64,000 bases of DNA from Bacteroidales bacterium UBA1187 (GCA_002309835.1 DBYL01000031.1:34987-98986); one strand, 5' to 3'. Numbered from the stretch's first letter, positions 1-8,004 are shown. Notes: a model not told the origin generated them from the letters alone. Program-made: numbers and translations.

Positions 1-1139
1 TTCTGCGGGTGCTTGTCTTCTTGTGCACCTACCTTACCGCCATAGACAATACTGATCCACGAGGTACTGTGACGAATAGGCGTGTACGCATAAGAACCGT
101 CTGCATTCACCGCCTTGATGCCATAACCGCCGTACATATTCATGTGCTCACCCGACTCGGCGAAGATAGACTTAGCCTTGAAGGAAAACTCACCTTTCTT
201 GTACTGCAGATAGATAAACGGCGAAGCAGTTGTGATACGATCGCTCACCTTGACGGTAACACCACTGAGCGTGCCCAAGTGACGCGGCTTGATGCTCAAC
301 ACGTCAGCGCCGACGCGGAAGAGCCAGCCTTTGTCGTGGATAGAGAGACCGAGGTACGTTTCCGGAGTCTTCCCATAGAGCATATACTCGCCGGACGTGA
401 GATTGCCCGGGCCGATAGACAGGTATTGCATCTGCCAGAGTCCGGCAGCCGTCAAGGTTACGTACTTACCAAGACGTGCGTCCATCTTCACTTGCGGACT
501 GCGGTTGAACGGACCAAACGGAGCGCCTGAAGCAAGGGCGATGACGTCGCAGAGGTCTGCTGCCATCGGGTGCCACGTCTGACCGATAGTCAAGTCTACA
601 CGCGCAAAGTCCTTGCCGTTCATAATAGGCAGGCTGTCCCAACCGAGGGCTAAGTACGCCTGACGCAGACGGAACTGCGCCACACCACTCACGGCGTGCG
701 TCTCTTTGATGGTGTTATTGACGGTCGAAGTCTTGGTGCTCAAGCCGGCATAGAAGTCCGCTTCGATCTTTCCGCTGAACTCCGTGTTACGCCATTTATA
801 GCCCACAATATTGAGTCCCAGACGCGTAGTAAGCGAGAGAAAACGGAACGTACCCATCGCATTCAGATCCTCGCGGGGGACACCGGAGGTGGCAGCTTGA
901 GCCTCTGTCTGATTCCAGTTTTCGTCTTTCGGTTGGTAGTTATACAGGTCACCTGTTCCCGACCAACTCTCACGGCTGTCGTACGTGAAATAGTTGCGCA
1001 CAAAGCCGTAAGGCTTGAAATGCTGCTTGAGATGGCTCTTTACCGCCTCTTTCTTGGCTACCTTAGCGCTGTCTGCGGGCGCTGCAAAGAGCGTGACGCA
1101 GAGTGCGCTTAGGGTGCAGAGTGTTATCAGTCGTTTCAT
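1..1139 (-). CDS. Outer-membrane beta-barrel protein, 3' end beyond window
   Basis: Reading the minus strand from an ATG at 1139 gives an open frame to base 1, about 379 residues, with the stop outside the window. It starts MKRLITLCTLSALCVTLFA, a clear Sec signal peptide. The mature part has alternating aromatic and polar stretches (for example FKPYGFVRNYFTYDSRE near residue 42, then LRQAYLALGW and VDLTIGQTWHPM) typical of porin-like barrels of Bacteroidetes. It begins one base after the stop of the DASS transporter gene, so it is probably the third gene of an operon started at the promoter near 3061-3093. By position it may carry the transporter's substrate across the outer membrane, but that is inference. 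The family is not identified more closely. Confidence 0.8.
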   Translation of the reverse strand, partial: MKRLITLCTLSALCVTLFAAPADSAKVAKKEAVKSHLKQHFKPYGFVRNYFTYDSRESWSGTGDLYNYQPKDENWNQTEAQAATSGVPREDLNAMGTFRFLSLTTRLGLNIVGYKWRNTEFSGKIEADFYAGLSTKTSTVNNTIKETHAVSGVAQFRLRQAYLALGWDSLPIMNGKDFARVDLTIGQTWHPMAADLCDVIALASGAPFGPFNRSPQVKMDARLGKYVTLTAAGLWQMQYLSIGPGNLTSGEYMLYGKTPETYLGLSIHDKGWLFRVGADVLSIKPRHLGTLSGVTVKVSDRITTASPFIYLQYKKGEFSFKAKSIFAESGEHMNMYGGYGIKAVNADGSYAYTPIRHSTSWISIVYGGKVGAQEDKHPQ

Positions 1140-1140
1140 A

Positions 1141-2562
1141 TCAGAACGGGAAAAGCAATATTACGGCATATGCCAGGGCGATACCTACGAGACCGACGAT
1201 CAGACCTACTTTCGCCATCTCGTTGGTCTTGATAAGACCGGTCGAACAAGCAATAGCGTTCGGCGGCGTAGAGATCGGCAGCAGCATAGCAAACGAAGTC
1301 GAAGCAGCTACGCAAACGAGCAACGTCGTCACACCTCCGAAAGCACCTAACTGCTCACTCATAGCGGTTCCTACCACAGCCAGAATAGGCACGAGCAGGT
1401 TCGCAGCCGAAGAGTTGGCAATGAAGTTCGAGAGCAACCAGCCGAGCAGACCTGCGATGACGAGCACGGCGATAGCGGACCAGCTACCGAACGGAATAGC
1501 CTCTACCAGCGCAGCAGCCAAACCGGTCTTGTTCAGCGCAGTACCGATAGCGAAACCACCGGCAACCATCCACAGCACGTGCCAGTCGATCTTCGCGAAA
1601 TCATCACGTTTGAAGATGCCTACCAGGGCGAAGACGCCGAACGGGATGAGGGCTACTACGTTGGAGTTGAGGTGAGTGATCTCACCCGTCATCCAGAGGA
1701 GGATCGTAGCGATAAACGTAACGGTTACCACCCAGAATTTCCAGTCAATCTGATGCGTCTCATCCGGCTCGATGACGATCTTCACATCTTTCGCCTTAAA
1801 TGGGAACATAAACATCAGCAACCACCAGGAGAACAAGATCATGATAATCACAACCGGCACCATGCGAATCATCCATGCGCCGAAGCCGACGTTGATATCC
1901 ATCGCGGCCAACTGACCGATAGCGATGGCGTTAGGAGGCGTGCCGATAGGAGTACCCAGACCACCGATATTGGCGGCGATAGGAATACTCATCGCAAGAC
2001 TTACACGGCCACCACCGTCTGCCGGCAAGGTACGAAGTACAGGCGCCAGAAAGGCGAGCATCATCGCTGCCGTAGCCGTGTTACTCATAAACATTGACAT
2101 CACGCTGATAAGCGTCAAGAAGCCCAGAAGCACCCATTTCGGGTTGGTGCCGAACGGCTTGAGCATCACGCGTGCCAGCACAACGTCCAGACCCACTTTG
2201 CTTGCGCAGATAGCCAGCACGAAACCACCCAAAAACAACATGATGATCGGGTCTGCAAAAGCAGCCATCAACTCCTTGAAGTTCACCAGATCACCCATCT
2301 CAGGCGTCGTCAGACCTTTGTTACTTACCGCCAGCAACAGCAGCACAATCGTCGTCACACTCGTTGCCCAGGCCGGGATGATCTCAAACATCCACATCAG
2401 CGCTGCATAGCAGAAGATAGCTATCGTGCGCTGCTGAACAACCGTCAAACCCTCAATGCCGAAGAACGAACTCGGCACAAACCACATAAACAGCACTACC
2501 AGCAGCGTCAGCGGCGCCAGGACGTGCATCTTTACGTCAAAACCTTTAGTTTTATTTTTCAT
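1141..2562 (-). CDS. DASS/SLC13-family sodium-coupled anion transporter
   Basis: A 473-residue, strongly hydrophobic protein with about a dozen membrane segments. It shows the two SNT-like helical hairpin signatures of the DASS (SLC13) family: SMFMSNTATAAMM near residue 155 and SNFIANSSAANLL near residue 385, each followed by a proline-rich re-entrant motif (GTPIGTPPNAIA and PISTPPNAIA). Family members import dicarboxylates, citrate, sulfate or related anions with sodium through the inner membrane. The substrate cannot be read from the sequence. The start overlaps the end of the RpiB-like gene by 11 bases, which suggests coupled expression, so the anion may be linked to that isomerase's pathway. 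Confidence 0.9.
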   Translation of the reverse strand: MKNKTKGFDVKMHVLAPLTLLVVLFMWFVPSSFFGIEGLTVVQQRTIAIFCYAALMWMFEIIPAWATSVTTIVLLLLAVSNKGLTTPEMGDLVNFKELMAAFADPIIMLFLGGFVLAICASKVGLDVVLARVMLKPFGTNPKWVLLGFLTLISVMSMFMSNTATAAMMLAFLAPVLRTLPADGGGRVSLAMSIPIAANIGGLGTPIGTPPNAIAIGQLAAMDINVGFGAWMIRMVPVVIIMILFSWWLLMFMFPFKAKDVKIVIEPDETHQIDWKFWVVTVTFIATILLWMTGEITHLNSNVVALIPFGVFALVGIFKRDDFAKIDWHVLWMVAGGFAIGTALNKTGLAAALVEAIPFGSWSAIAVLVIAGLLGWLLSNFIANSSAANLLVPILAVVGTAMSEQLGAFGGVTTLLVCVAASTSFAMLLPISTPPNAIACSTGLIKTNEMAKVGLIVGLVGIALAYAVILLFPF

Positions 2563-3016
2563 CTTTCTTTAATTTATTTACTTTTTTCATACGCTGCTCA
2601 TAATGTCCGCCCTCAAAATCGAAGGAGAAGAATGCACTAATGATCTCCATTGCCTTGTCCGGAGCTACGCAACCTGCCGGCAGACATAATATGTTTGCAT
2701 CGAAGAAACGACGTACGTTCTTTGCCAAACGCGGTTCCCAACAAACCACCGCGCGTACGTCTTTGTGACGGTTAGCTGCCATCGCCATACCGTTGCCCGT
2801 GAAGCAACAACCGATAGCGAAATCACATTCGCCTTTCTCTATGGCTTCTGCCATAGGGTGGGCAAAATCAGGAAAATCACAGTTTTCCATCGAGTGGCAA
2901 CCGAAATCTTTTACGGTCGCACCCTCGCGCTCCAGATACAACTGAATCATGGATTTCAGTCCAAAACCCGCATGATCACTTGCCAGCGCAATGGTTAATT
3001 CGTTTAATGGTTTCAT
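2552..3016 (-). CDS. rpiB: RpiB/LacAB-family sugar-phosphate isomerase, altered active site
   Basis: A 154-residue protein of the RpiB/LacA/LacB fold. It keeps the N-terminal SDHAGFGLK motif, the catalytic cysteine region (GCCFTGNG, Cys71), RAVVCWEP and a C-terminal FEGGHYEQR. Members interconvert aldose and ketose phosphates, classically ribose-5-phosphate and ribulose-5-phosphate. Two positions differ from the usual pattern as I remember it. The His in the motif RxHND, linked to sugar-ring opening, is Phe104 here (VRRFFDAN). The first Arg of GGRHxxR, a phosphate contact, is His138. It is first in an operon with an anion transporter and a porin-like protein, so the substrate may not be ribose phosphate. 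The symbol denotes the family rather than the proven reaction. Confidence 0.8.
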   Translation of the reverse strand: MKPLNELTIALASDHAGFGLKSMIQLYLEREGATVKDFGCHSMENCDFPDFAHPMAEAIEKGECDFAIGCCFTGNGMAMAANRHKDVRAVVCWEPRLAKNVRRFFDANILCLPAGCVAPDKAMEIISAFFSFDFEGGHYEQRMKKVNKLKKDEK

Positions 3017-3060
3017 ATGTCTATAAATTTTGATTGTTTGTCGTCATTTCTTTTGCGGCT

Positions 3061-3093
3061 GCAAAAGTACTGCTTTTTTTGCACATACGCAAA
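3061..3093 (-). promoter_or_regulatory. Bacteroidetes-type promoter for the rpiB-DASS-porin operon
   Basis: On the minus strand TTTG (3093-3090) is followed after 20 bases by TACTTTTG ending near 3062. This matches the TTTG / TAnnTTTG promoter of Bacteroidetes. The rpiB start codon lies about 45 bases downstream. Confidence 0.75.
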
Positions 3094-3144
3094 TATTTTT
3101 TCAAAAAACATGCGTAGTGGTACCCCTGATTAGGGTATCACTCT

Positions 3145-3221
3145 CGATAATGGACCGATAATGGACCGATAATGGATCGACAATGACTCGAGAACGGACC
3201 GATAACGGCTCAATCACACTT
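3145..3221. repeat. 11-base tandem repeat array, seven units
   Basis: Seven consecutive 11-base units with no gaps: CGATAATGGAC, CGATAATGGAC, CGATAATGGAT, CGACAATGACT, CGAGAACGGAC, CGATAACGGCT and the decayed CAATCACACTT. The array lies in the 573-base spacer between the divergent rpiB and glucosaminidase genes, about 50 bases upstream of the rpiB promoter. Similar arrays occur at 29301, 48276 and 61409. Function unknown. Confidence 0.85.
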
Positions 3222-3301
3222 AGAAAATGAAATGTGTTAAGGTTTGAGTTTCGCGGTGATTTGCGGATACAGTTCCGTGTCCAAACTGGATTCTTTGAGG
3301 T

Positions 3302-3400
3302 CCTAGGAAAACCCGTAAATACCGATAAGAAACGCCCATGCAGCGCAAGGACGCTTGCATTATCTGTTCTGGTATTTACGCTTTTTTGAAATTTCCTAGG
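3302..3400. repeat. Nested 99-base imperfect palindrome
   Basis: The outer arms CCTAGGAAA (3302-3310) and TTTCCTAGG (3392-3400) are perfect reverse complements. The next arms CGTAAATACC (3314-3323) and GGTATTTACG (3371-3380) are also perfect. The centre holds ATGCAGCG/CGCTTGCAT with one bulge. Transcribed, it would form a long interrupted hairpin. The rest of the spacer 3017-3589 holds the 11-base array and two divergent promoters. The only longish frame there overlaps these repeats and is not believed. It could be a small mobile palindrome or a structured RNA. Confidence 0.7.
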
Positions 3401-3535
3401 TTTCAAGGCGTGTTACGAACAAATAGCAAACGCTATAATATCAATATGTCGTGCAGTAGGTTTAAAAACCTTTGCGCTGCAAAGGTACGAAATATTTTTC
3501 ATATGTGCAAATAAAAACACTTTTTTGCTTCTAAA

Positions 3536-3567
3536 TTTGCATATATGCAATTTTTGTTGTACTTTTG
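3536..3567 (+). promoter_or_regulatory. Bacteroidetes-type promoter for the glucosaminidase operon
   Basis: TTTG (3536-3539), a 20-base spacer and TACTTTTG (3560-3567), followed 22 bases later by the ATG at 3590. An in-frame ATG at 3545 lies inside this promoter, which is why the start at 3590 is preferred. Confidence 0.75.
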
Positions 3568-3589
3568 CAGCCGCAAAAGTTTGAAGATT

Positions 3590-4675
3590 ATGAGAAAAAC
3601 GATACTAATTGCCGTTTTGGGACTTTCGATGAGTCTCGCGGCGCAGAAACAAAATGAGGCCTATCTGGCCTACATTGAGCAATGGAAAGAGACTGCTATC
3701 CAGCAGCAACAGGACTACGGTGTTCCTGCGGCGGTAACGATGGCGCAAGCGCTGTTGGAGTCCGCAGCCGGTCAGAGTGAATTGGCGCAGAATGCGAAGA
3801 ACCATTTCGGTATCAAGTGCACGAGCGACTGGTTCGGCGGTGTTTATTACTATGATGACGACAGCAAGGGTGAGTGCTTCCGTCAGTATTATGATGCGGC
3901 GGAGAGTTTTAAAGACCACTCGCTGTTCCTCAAACGTCCGCGCTATACTTCATGCTTCGAGATCGACGTGCGCGATTATGAAGGTTGGGCATATCGTCTG
4001 CGTGACTGCGGTTATGCGACGGATTATCTCTATGCGCCGAAACTGGTCAAACTTGTGGAGACCTATCGTCTGGATACGCTGACAGAGATTGCGTTGGGTG
4101 TTCGTGAGACGCCGCAACAAGAAGTGGCTTCGCCTGCGAAAGAGGAGGTAGCGAATAGTGTACCCGCTGTTCCTGCGGCAACGCCGCAGAAACGTCCGTT
4201 GAAGGCAACAGTAGTCCGCACGACAGAACCGATCATGGTTATTCATAATGATCCGGAGCCGCCTTATGTGGAGCCCTTGACTGCCCGTCAGGAGCGCGAC
4301 AGTTTCTTGCTGTTGCACCCGAAGAAGAAACAGAACGGCGTGAACTATGTCGTTGCGCGCGAGGGCGACACATACGCAAACGTGGCGTTCCGATTGAATG
4401 TACGCGAGCGTGACTTGCGTGAAGATAACGACGCCCTCGGACGCGACTTACAGAAAGGCGACCGCATCTATCTGGCTGCGAAGAAGAAAGTGGGCGATAA
4501 GGATTTCGTGTGGACTCATACCGGTCTCTCGATCTGGAAACTCAGCCAGGACGAAGGCGTGACGGTGGAGACTATCCAAAAGCTCAATGGACTCGATCCT
4601 TCCGTGCGCACGTTCCGTACGCGGCAGAAGATTTACTTGCGTAAGGTCAAAGAAGAGAATAATGGCTTCCGTTAA
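3590..4675 (+). CDS. GH73-type N-acetylglucosaminidase with two LysM domains
   Basis: A 361-residue exported protein. The signal peptide is MRKTILIAVLGLSMSLAAQ. Residues about 25-165 form a glucosaminidase domain with QALLESAAGQSELA, where the Glu is the likely acid catalyst, and KNHFGIKC, a hallmark of the family. After a Pro/Ala-rich linker come two LysM repeats, at about 255-305 (NYVVAREGDTYANVAFRL) and about 310-358 (HTGLSIWKLSQDEG). The enzyme should cut the glycan strands of peptidoglycan in the periplasm while LysM holds it on the wall. It is first in a plus-strand operon with the DciA-like protein and MutS2, overlapping the next gene by 14 bases. The start is chosen to fit the promoter and the signal peptide. 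Confidence 0.9.
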   Translation: MRKTILIAVLGLSMSLAAQKQNEAYLAYIEQWKETAIQQQQDYGVPAAVTMAQALLESAAGQSELAQNAKNHFGIKCTSDWFGGVYYYDDDSKGECFRQYYDAAESFKDHSLFLKRPRYTSCFEIDVRDYEGWAYRLRDCGYATDYLYAPKLVKLVETYRLDTLTEIALGVRETPQQEVASPAKEEVANSVPAVPAATPQKRPLKATVVRTTEPIMVIHNDPEPPYVEPLTARQERDSFLLLHPKKKQNGVNYVVAREGDTYANVAFRLNVRERDLREDNDALGRDLQKGDRIYLAAKKKVGDKDFVWTHTGLSIWKLSQDEGVTVETIQKLNGLDPSVRTFRTRQKIYLRKVKEENNGFR

Positions 4676-4955
4676 TTCGATGTCTATAGGTGAAGCGCTG
4701 ATTTCGTATCTGCGCGAGAACGACCTGGAGCAGTCTGTGCTGGATGTGCAGATTGAGGAAATATGGCCGAAAGTGATGGGGGAGACTGTCAAAAAACTCA
4801 CCCGTAGCATAGAGGTGCGCGACGGTGTGCTCTATGTGCACGTCAACTCTGCCGCCCTCAAGACACAGCTCTTCGAGAACCGCTTTGAACTGATTCGTAA
4901 GCTCAACGAAGCTGTCGGTGCGCCGGCACTCAGAGATTGCCGTATCCTCGGATGA
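4662..4955 (+). CDS. DUF721/DciA-like protein
   Basis: A 97-residue protein in the DUF721 family, with the usual core from SIGEALISYLREN to LIRKLNEAVG, including the conserved W-P-K-V-M-G stretch and the beta strand GVLYVHV. The related DciA loads the replicative helicase in many bacteria that lack DnaC. Whether the short Bacteroidetes form does so is not settled. The start at 4662 overlaps the end of the glucosaminidase gene. Met at 4680 (MSIGEAL) is an equally plausible start. Its stop overlaps the MutS2 start as ATGA, so the two are probably translationally coupled, which fits a DNA-replication or repair role. Confidence 0.75.
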   Translation: MASVNSMSIGEALISYLRENDLEQSVLDVQIEEIWPKVMGETVKKLTRSIEVRDGVLYVHVNSAALKTQLFENRFELIRKLNEAVGAPALRDCRILG

Positions 4956-7273
4956 TCTATCCCGCGAATATAGAGCAAAAGATTGACTTCACGGTGATCC
5001 GTGAGGACTTACGTCGTCGTTGCTCGTCGTCTCTGGGTCGCGAACTCGTAGATGCCATGCAGATGGAGACGGATTATGCCGTCGTACAACGTCTGCTGAC
5101 GCTCACGGACCAGATGAAGATGGCGCAGAGCGACCCGATGCTCACCTTCCCCCGTGGCACGATACAGGACCTGCGCGAAGCGATTGCCCGTATTCGTATA
5201 GAAGGTCTGTTCCTCGACGAGGCGGAACTGGACGACCTGCGTAAGACGCTCTCGTTCGCCGTCGAACTTGAGCACTTCTTCGCTTCGCTCGACAGCGCGA
5301 AATATCCGCTACTGCGCGAACTAGGGACTCTAGGAACTCTAGGTACTCTAGGCCCTCTAGTCCAGGAGATAGACCGCATCTTAGATCGTTACGGCAAACT
5401 CGCGGACCACGCGTCGCCTGAACTGGCGCAGATACGCCGTGAGTTGGTGAATGCGCAAGGCAGCGTCAGTCGTACACTCGCCTCTATCCTGCGTCAGGCG
5501 AAAGCCGACGGACTGGTGGATGCCGATGCGGCACCGACCTTGCGCGAGGGACGACTGGTGATTCCTGTGCCGCCCGGATACAAACGGAAGATAGGCGGTA
5601 TCGTGCATGACGAGTCGGCCACGGGTAAGACGGTCTATATCGAACCGCAACAGGTGGTCGATGCTAACAACCGTATTCGTGAACTCGAAGGTGCGGAACG
5701 CCGCGAACGCGTGCGTATCTTGCAATCCGTCACGGACCAACTGCGCCCGCAGACAGACCTGATCCTCTATAGCCAACAGATGTTGGCGGAGGTGGACTTC
5801 CTGAGTGCCAAAGTGTCACTCGCAGAAACGCTCCACGCCATCCGTCCGGAACTGCATGACCAGCCGCTGTTGGACTGGTCGGACGCACGTCATCCTGTGC
5901 TACTCTTGCATTACCTGCCGCAGAATAAACCCGTCGTACCGCTCTCTATTCGTCTGCAAGCCTCGGAGAATAGAGTACTCGTCATCAGTGGCCCAAACGC
6001 CGGTGGTAAATCGGTGTGCCTCAAGACCGTGGCGCTACTGCAGTACATGCTCCAATGCGGACTGTTAGTGCCCGCGGCCGAGCAGAGTAGGGCAGGTCTG
6101 TTTAGCCAACTGATGATCGACATCGGTGACGAGCAGTCGATACAAGATGAGCTATCCACCTATTCCTCGCACCTGCGTAACATGCGCGCCTTCGTGCGTC
6201 AAGCTCACGCGCACACGCTCTTCCTTATTGATGAGATGGGTACGGGCACCGAACCGATGATCGGCGGTGCCATCGCGGAGGCGGTGCTCAAAGAGTTAGT
6301 GGACAGCGGTGCTTTCGGCATCGTGACGACGCACTACACCAACCTCAAGCATTTCGCCGAACAGACACCGAACGTGGTCAACGGAGCCATGCTCTACGAC
6401 CGCGGAGCGATGCGGCCGCTCTTCCAACTGTCCATAGGACAGGCCGGCAGTTCTTTTGCCATTGAGATAGCCCGCCAGACAGGTCTTAGCGAGTCCATTA
6501 TCCGTTATGCCACAGACCTTATCGGCGAGGAGCATATAGACTACGACAAACAGCTGCAAGACATCGCCCGCGACAAGCGTTACTGGGAGAACAAACGGCA
6601 GGCTATTCGTCAGAAAGAGAAAGCACTTGAGCAGCGCATCGCCCAATACGAGGAACAGATGAGTGGTATCAAGGCGAAGAAGAAAGAACTCTTGGACGAA
6701 GCGCGCCAGCAGGCGGAACAACTGCTGCAGCAGTCGAACGCCACTATCGAACGCACCATCCGTGAGATCAAAGAGGCCAAAGCCGATAAGGAGAAGACCA
6801 AAGCCGCGCGGGCGAAAGTGGAGAGCCTAAAGCAGAAAATAAAGCCTACCCCCAGCCCCTCCCTGAAGGGAAGGGAGATCGAGGGAAAGGGCAAGAAGGT
6901 CCTTAAAGACTTCAGAGACCTCAGGGTCCTGAAGGGTGAGGTGGAGACCACTCCGACGAGTCCGAAAGGTTCGACGACGGCTGCTATTCATCGTCAACGC
7001 ACCTTGGCTTTCGAGCGGACGCTGGACTTACGAGGTCTGCGAGTCGATGAGGCTTTAGAGCGCTTGATCGCGTATATGGATGACGCACTGATGGTAGGTG
7101 CCGGTGAGGTGACCATCCTGCACGGCACAGGCACAGGAGCACTCAAACAGCTCACACGCGACTATCTCAACGACCTGAACCGTCAGCGCCATAAACGCGG
7201 ACAAGTATCGCTCGACTTCGGCGACGGAGACGTGAACCACGGCGGAGCAGGACTGACGATAGTACGATTATAA
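4952..7273 (+). CDS. mutS2: MutS2 family endonuclease/ribosome-rescue ATPase
   Basis: A 773-residue MutS2: an N-terminal lever region, an ATPase with Walker A SGPNAGGKS near residue 350 and Walker B LFLIDEMGTGTEP near 425, a long charged coiled coil (about 530-630), and a C-terminal Smr domain with LDLRGLRVDEA and LHGTGTGALK. MutS2 suppresses recombination in some species and in Bacillus splits collided ribosomes; which applies here is unknown. The ATG at 4952 overlaps the previous stop as ATGA. Oddities are three word-like inserts in variable segments: a 9-base tandem repeat at 5321-5360 encoding Leu-Gly-Thr repeats, a GC palindrome at 6846-6875, and a short repeat at 6898-6940 just before the Smr domain. 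Confidence 0.95.
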   Translation: MIYPANIEQKIDFTVIREDLRRRCSSSLGRELVDAMQMETDYAVVQRLLTLTDQMKMAQSDPMLTFPRGTIQDLREAIARIRIEGLFLDEAELDDLRKTLSFAVELEHFFASLDSAKYPLLRELGTLGTLGTLGPLVQEIDRILDRYGKLADHASPELAQIRRELVNAQGSVSRTLASILRQAKADGLVDADAAPTLREGRLVIPVPPGYKRKIGGIVHDESATGKTVYIEPQQVVDANNRIRELEGAERRERVRILQSVTDQLRPQTDLILYSQQMLAEVDFLSAKVSLAETLHAIRPELHDQPLLDWSDARHPVLLLHYLPQNKPVVPLSIRLQASENRVLVISGPNAGGKSVCLKTVALLQYMLQCGLLVPAAEQSRAGLFSQLMIDIGDEQSIQDELSTYSSHLRNMRAFVRQAHAHTLFLIDEMGTGTEPMIGGAIAEAVLKELVDSGAFGIVTTHYTNLKHFAEQTPNVVNGAMLYDRGAMRPLFQLSIGQAGSSFAIEIARQTGLSESIIRYATDLIGEEHIDYDKQLQDIARDKRYWENKRQAIRQKEKALEQRIAQYEEQMSGIKAKKKELLDEARQQAEQLLQQSNATIERTIREIKEAKADKEKTKAARAKVESLKQKIKPTPSPSLKGREIEGKGKKVLKDFRDLRVLKGEVETTPTSPKGSTTAAIHRQRTLAFERTLDLRGLRVDEALERLIAYMDDALMVGAGEVTILHGTGTGALKQLTRDYLNDLNRQRHKRGQVSLDFGDGDVNHGGAGLTIVRL
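5321..5360 (+). repeat. 9-base tandem repeat inside mutS2
   Basis: Four units, GGGACTCTA, GGAACTCTA, GGTACTCTA and GGCCCTCTA, keep the frame and encode repeated Leu-Gly-Thr. They sit between two helical segments, where an insert would be tolerated. Confidence 0.85.
6846..6875 (+). repeat. Intragenic GC palindrome, copy 1 (mutS2)
   Basis: A CTACCCC lead followed by CCCTCCCTGAAGGGAAGGG, an imperfect palindrome. The same words recur at 23850, 23990, 55615, 55811, 56321 and 56952, in either orientation, always inside a gene. Here it encodes PTPSPSLKGR. Confidence 0.85.
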
Positions 7274-7291
7274 CAAACAAAGAATAATATC

Positions 7292-7999
7292 ATGAAACGA
7301 TTGTTGTTTCTTTTTGCCTTCTTCCCTATGCTGGTGATAGCGGCGAACCCGGGTTTCGGGGACCGTAAATACAGTCTCTCGGGGATGGCGGAATACAGTT
7401 ACAATACTACATGGGGGCACCACGGCAATTTTGATATCCAGGCCCTGATGCCGATCAATGCGCATTTTGAGATGGAGGCGAAGTTGCAGTTCTCCACGGC
7501 GAATGTGTACACAGGAGCATTGCAACTACGTCCGAAATTTGAGTTGCCTGTGGGTGAAATCTTCATCGAGACGGATGTGCTCTATAAAGCCGTGGCGCGT
7601 AATCGCATTGGTGATATCACGGCGGCGCTGGGAGTGGGTTATCGAATGGATTATGTGTCAATCACTTTAGGTGTCTTTAGCCGCGTGATAGACGATTGGG
7701 ATAGGTCTTGGTACACGGACGAGTCTTTTGTCGTTGAACCCTTCAATCTCTTATATCGTTTGGAGGTCTTCTGCCGTCCGCAGAATAACCCATGGAACCT
7801 GTCGTTTATGATCAGTAACGTAGATGACTATCAGATGGAGCGCATGTGGCAACCGCTCTTCTCTGCTGGCGCTTGGTACGACGTAAACGAGCATTGGCGT
7901 TTGAATTTCTGGGCGCAATGTAAGCCGACCGGCATGTTCCATCTGGATGCCACGTTCTATGGCGCCACGTTTCGCACAGGTTTTACTTATAGATTCTAA
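7292..7999 (+). CDS. Small outer-membrane beta-barrel protein, family not recognised
   Basis: A 235-residue protein with signal peptide MKRLLFLFAFFPMLVIAA. The mature chain is built of alternating strands rich in Tyr, Trp and Phe (MAEYSYNTTWG, FEMEAKLQFS, YRLEVFC, WRLNFWAQ) and ends in FRTGFTYRF. A final aromatic residue is typical of proteins inserted by the BAM complex. It lies 18 bases after mutS2 and 5 bases before the phosphoesterase gene, so it probably shares their transcript. It has no enzymatic motif, and I infer only its location. Confidence 0.7.
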   Translation: MKRLLFLFAFFPMLVIAANPGFGDRKYSLSGMAEYSYNTTWGHHGNFDIQALMPINAHFEMEAKLQFSTANVYTGALQLRPKFELPVGEIFIETDVLYKAVARNRIGDITAALGVGYRMDYVSITLGVFSRVIDDWDRSWYTDESFVVEPFNLLYRLEVFCRPQNNPWNLSFMISNVDDYQMERMWQPLFSAGAWYDVNEHWRLNFWAQCKPTGMFHLDATFYGATFRTGFTYRF

Positions 8000-8004
8000 G
8001 CACG

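Noticed and set aside
9..530. Plus-strand frame at the left edge
   Set aside because: It is the antisense shadow of the outer-membrane protein gene, whose own frame is open from 1139 to the window edge and has a signal peptide.
3145..3221. CRISPR array
   Set aside because: Units of 11 bases follow one another with no spacers, and there are no cas genes.
3101..3406. 101-residue open frame on the minus strand
   Set aside because: It lies over the 11-base array and the nested palindrome, has no family likeness and no start signal. It is a by-product of repeat composition.
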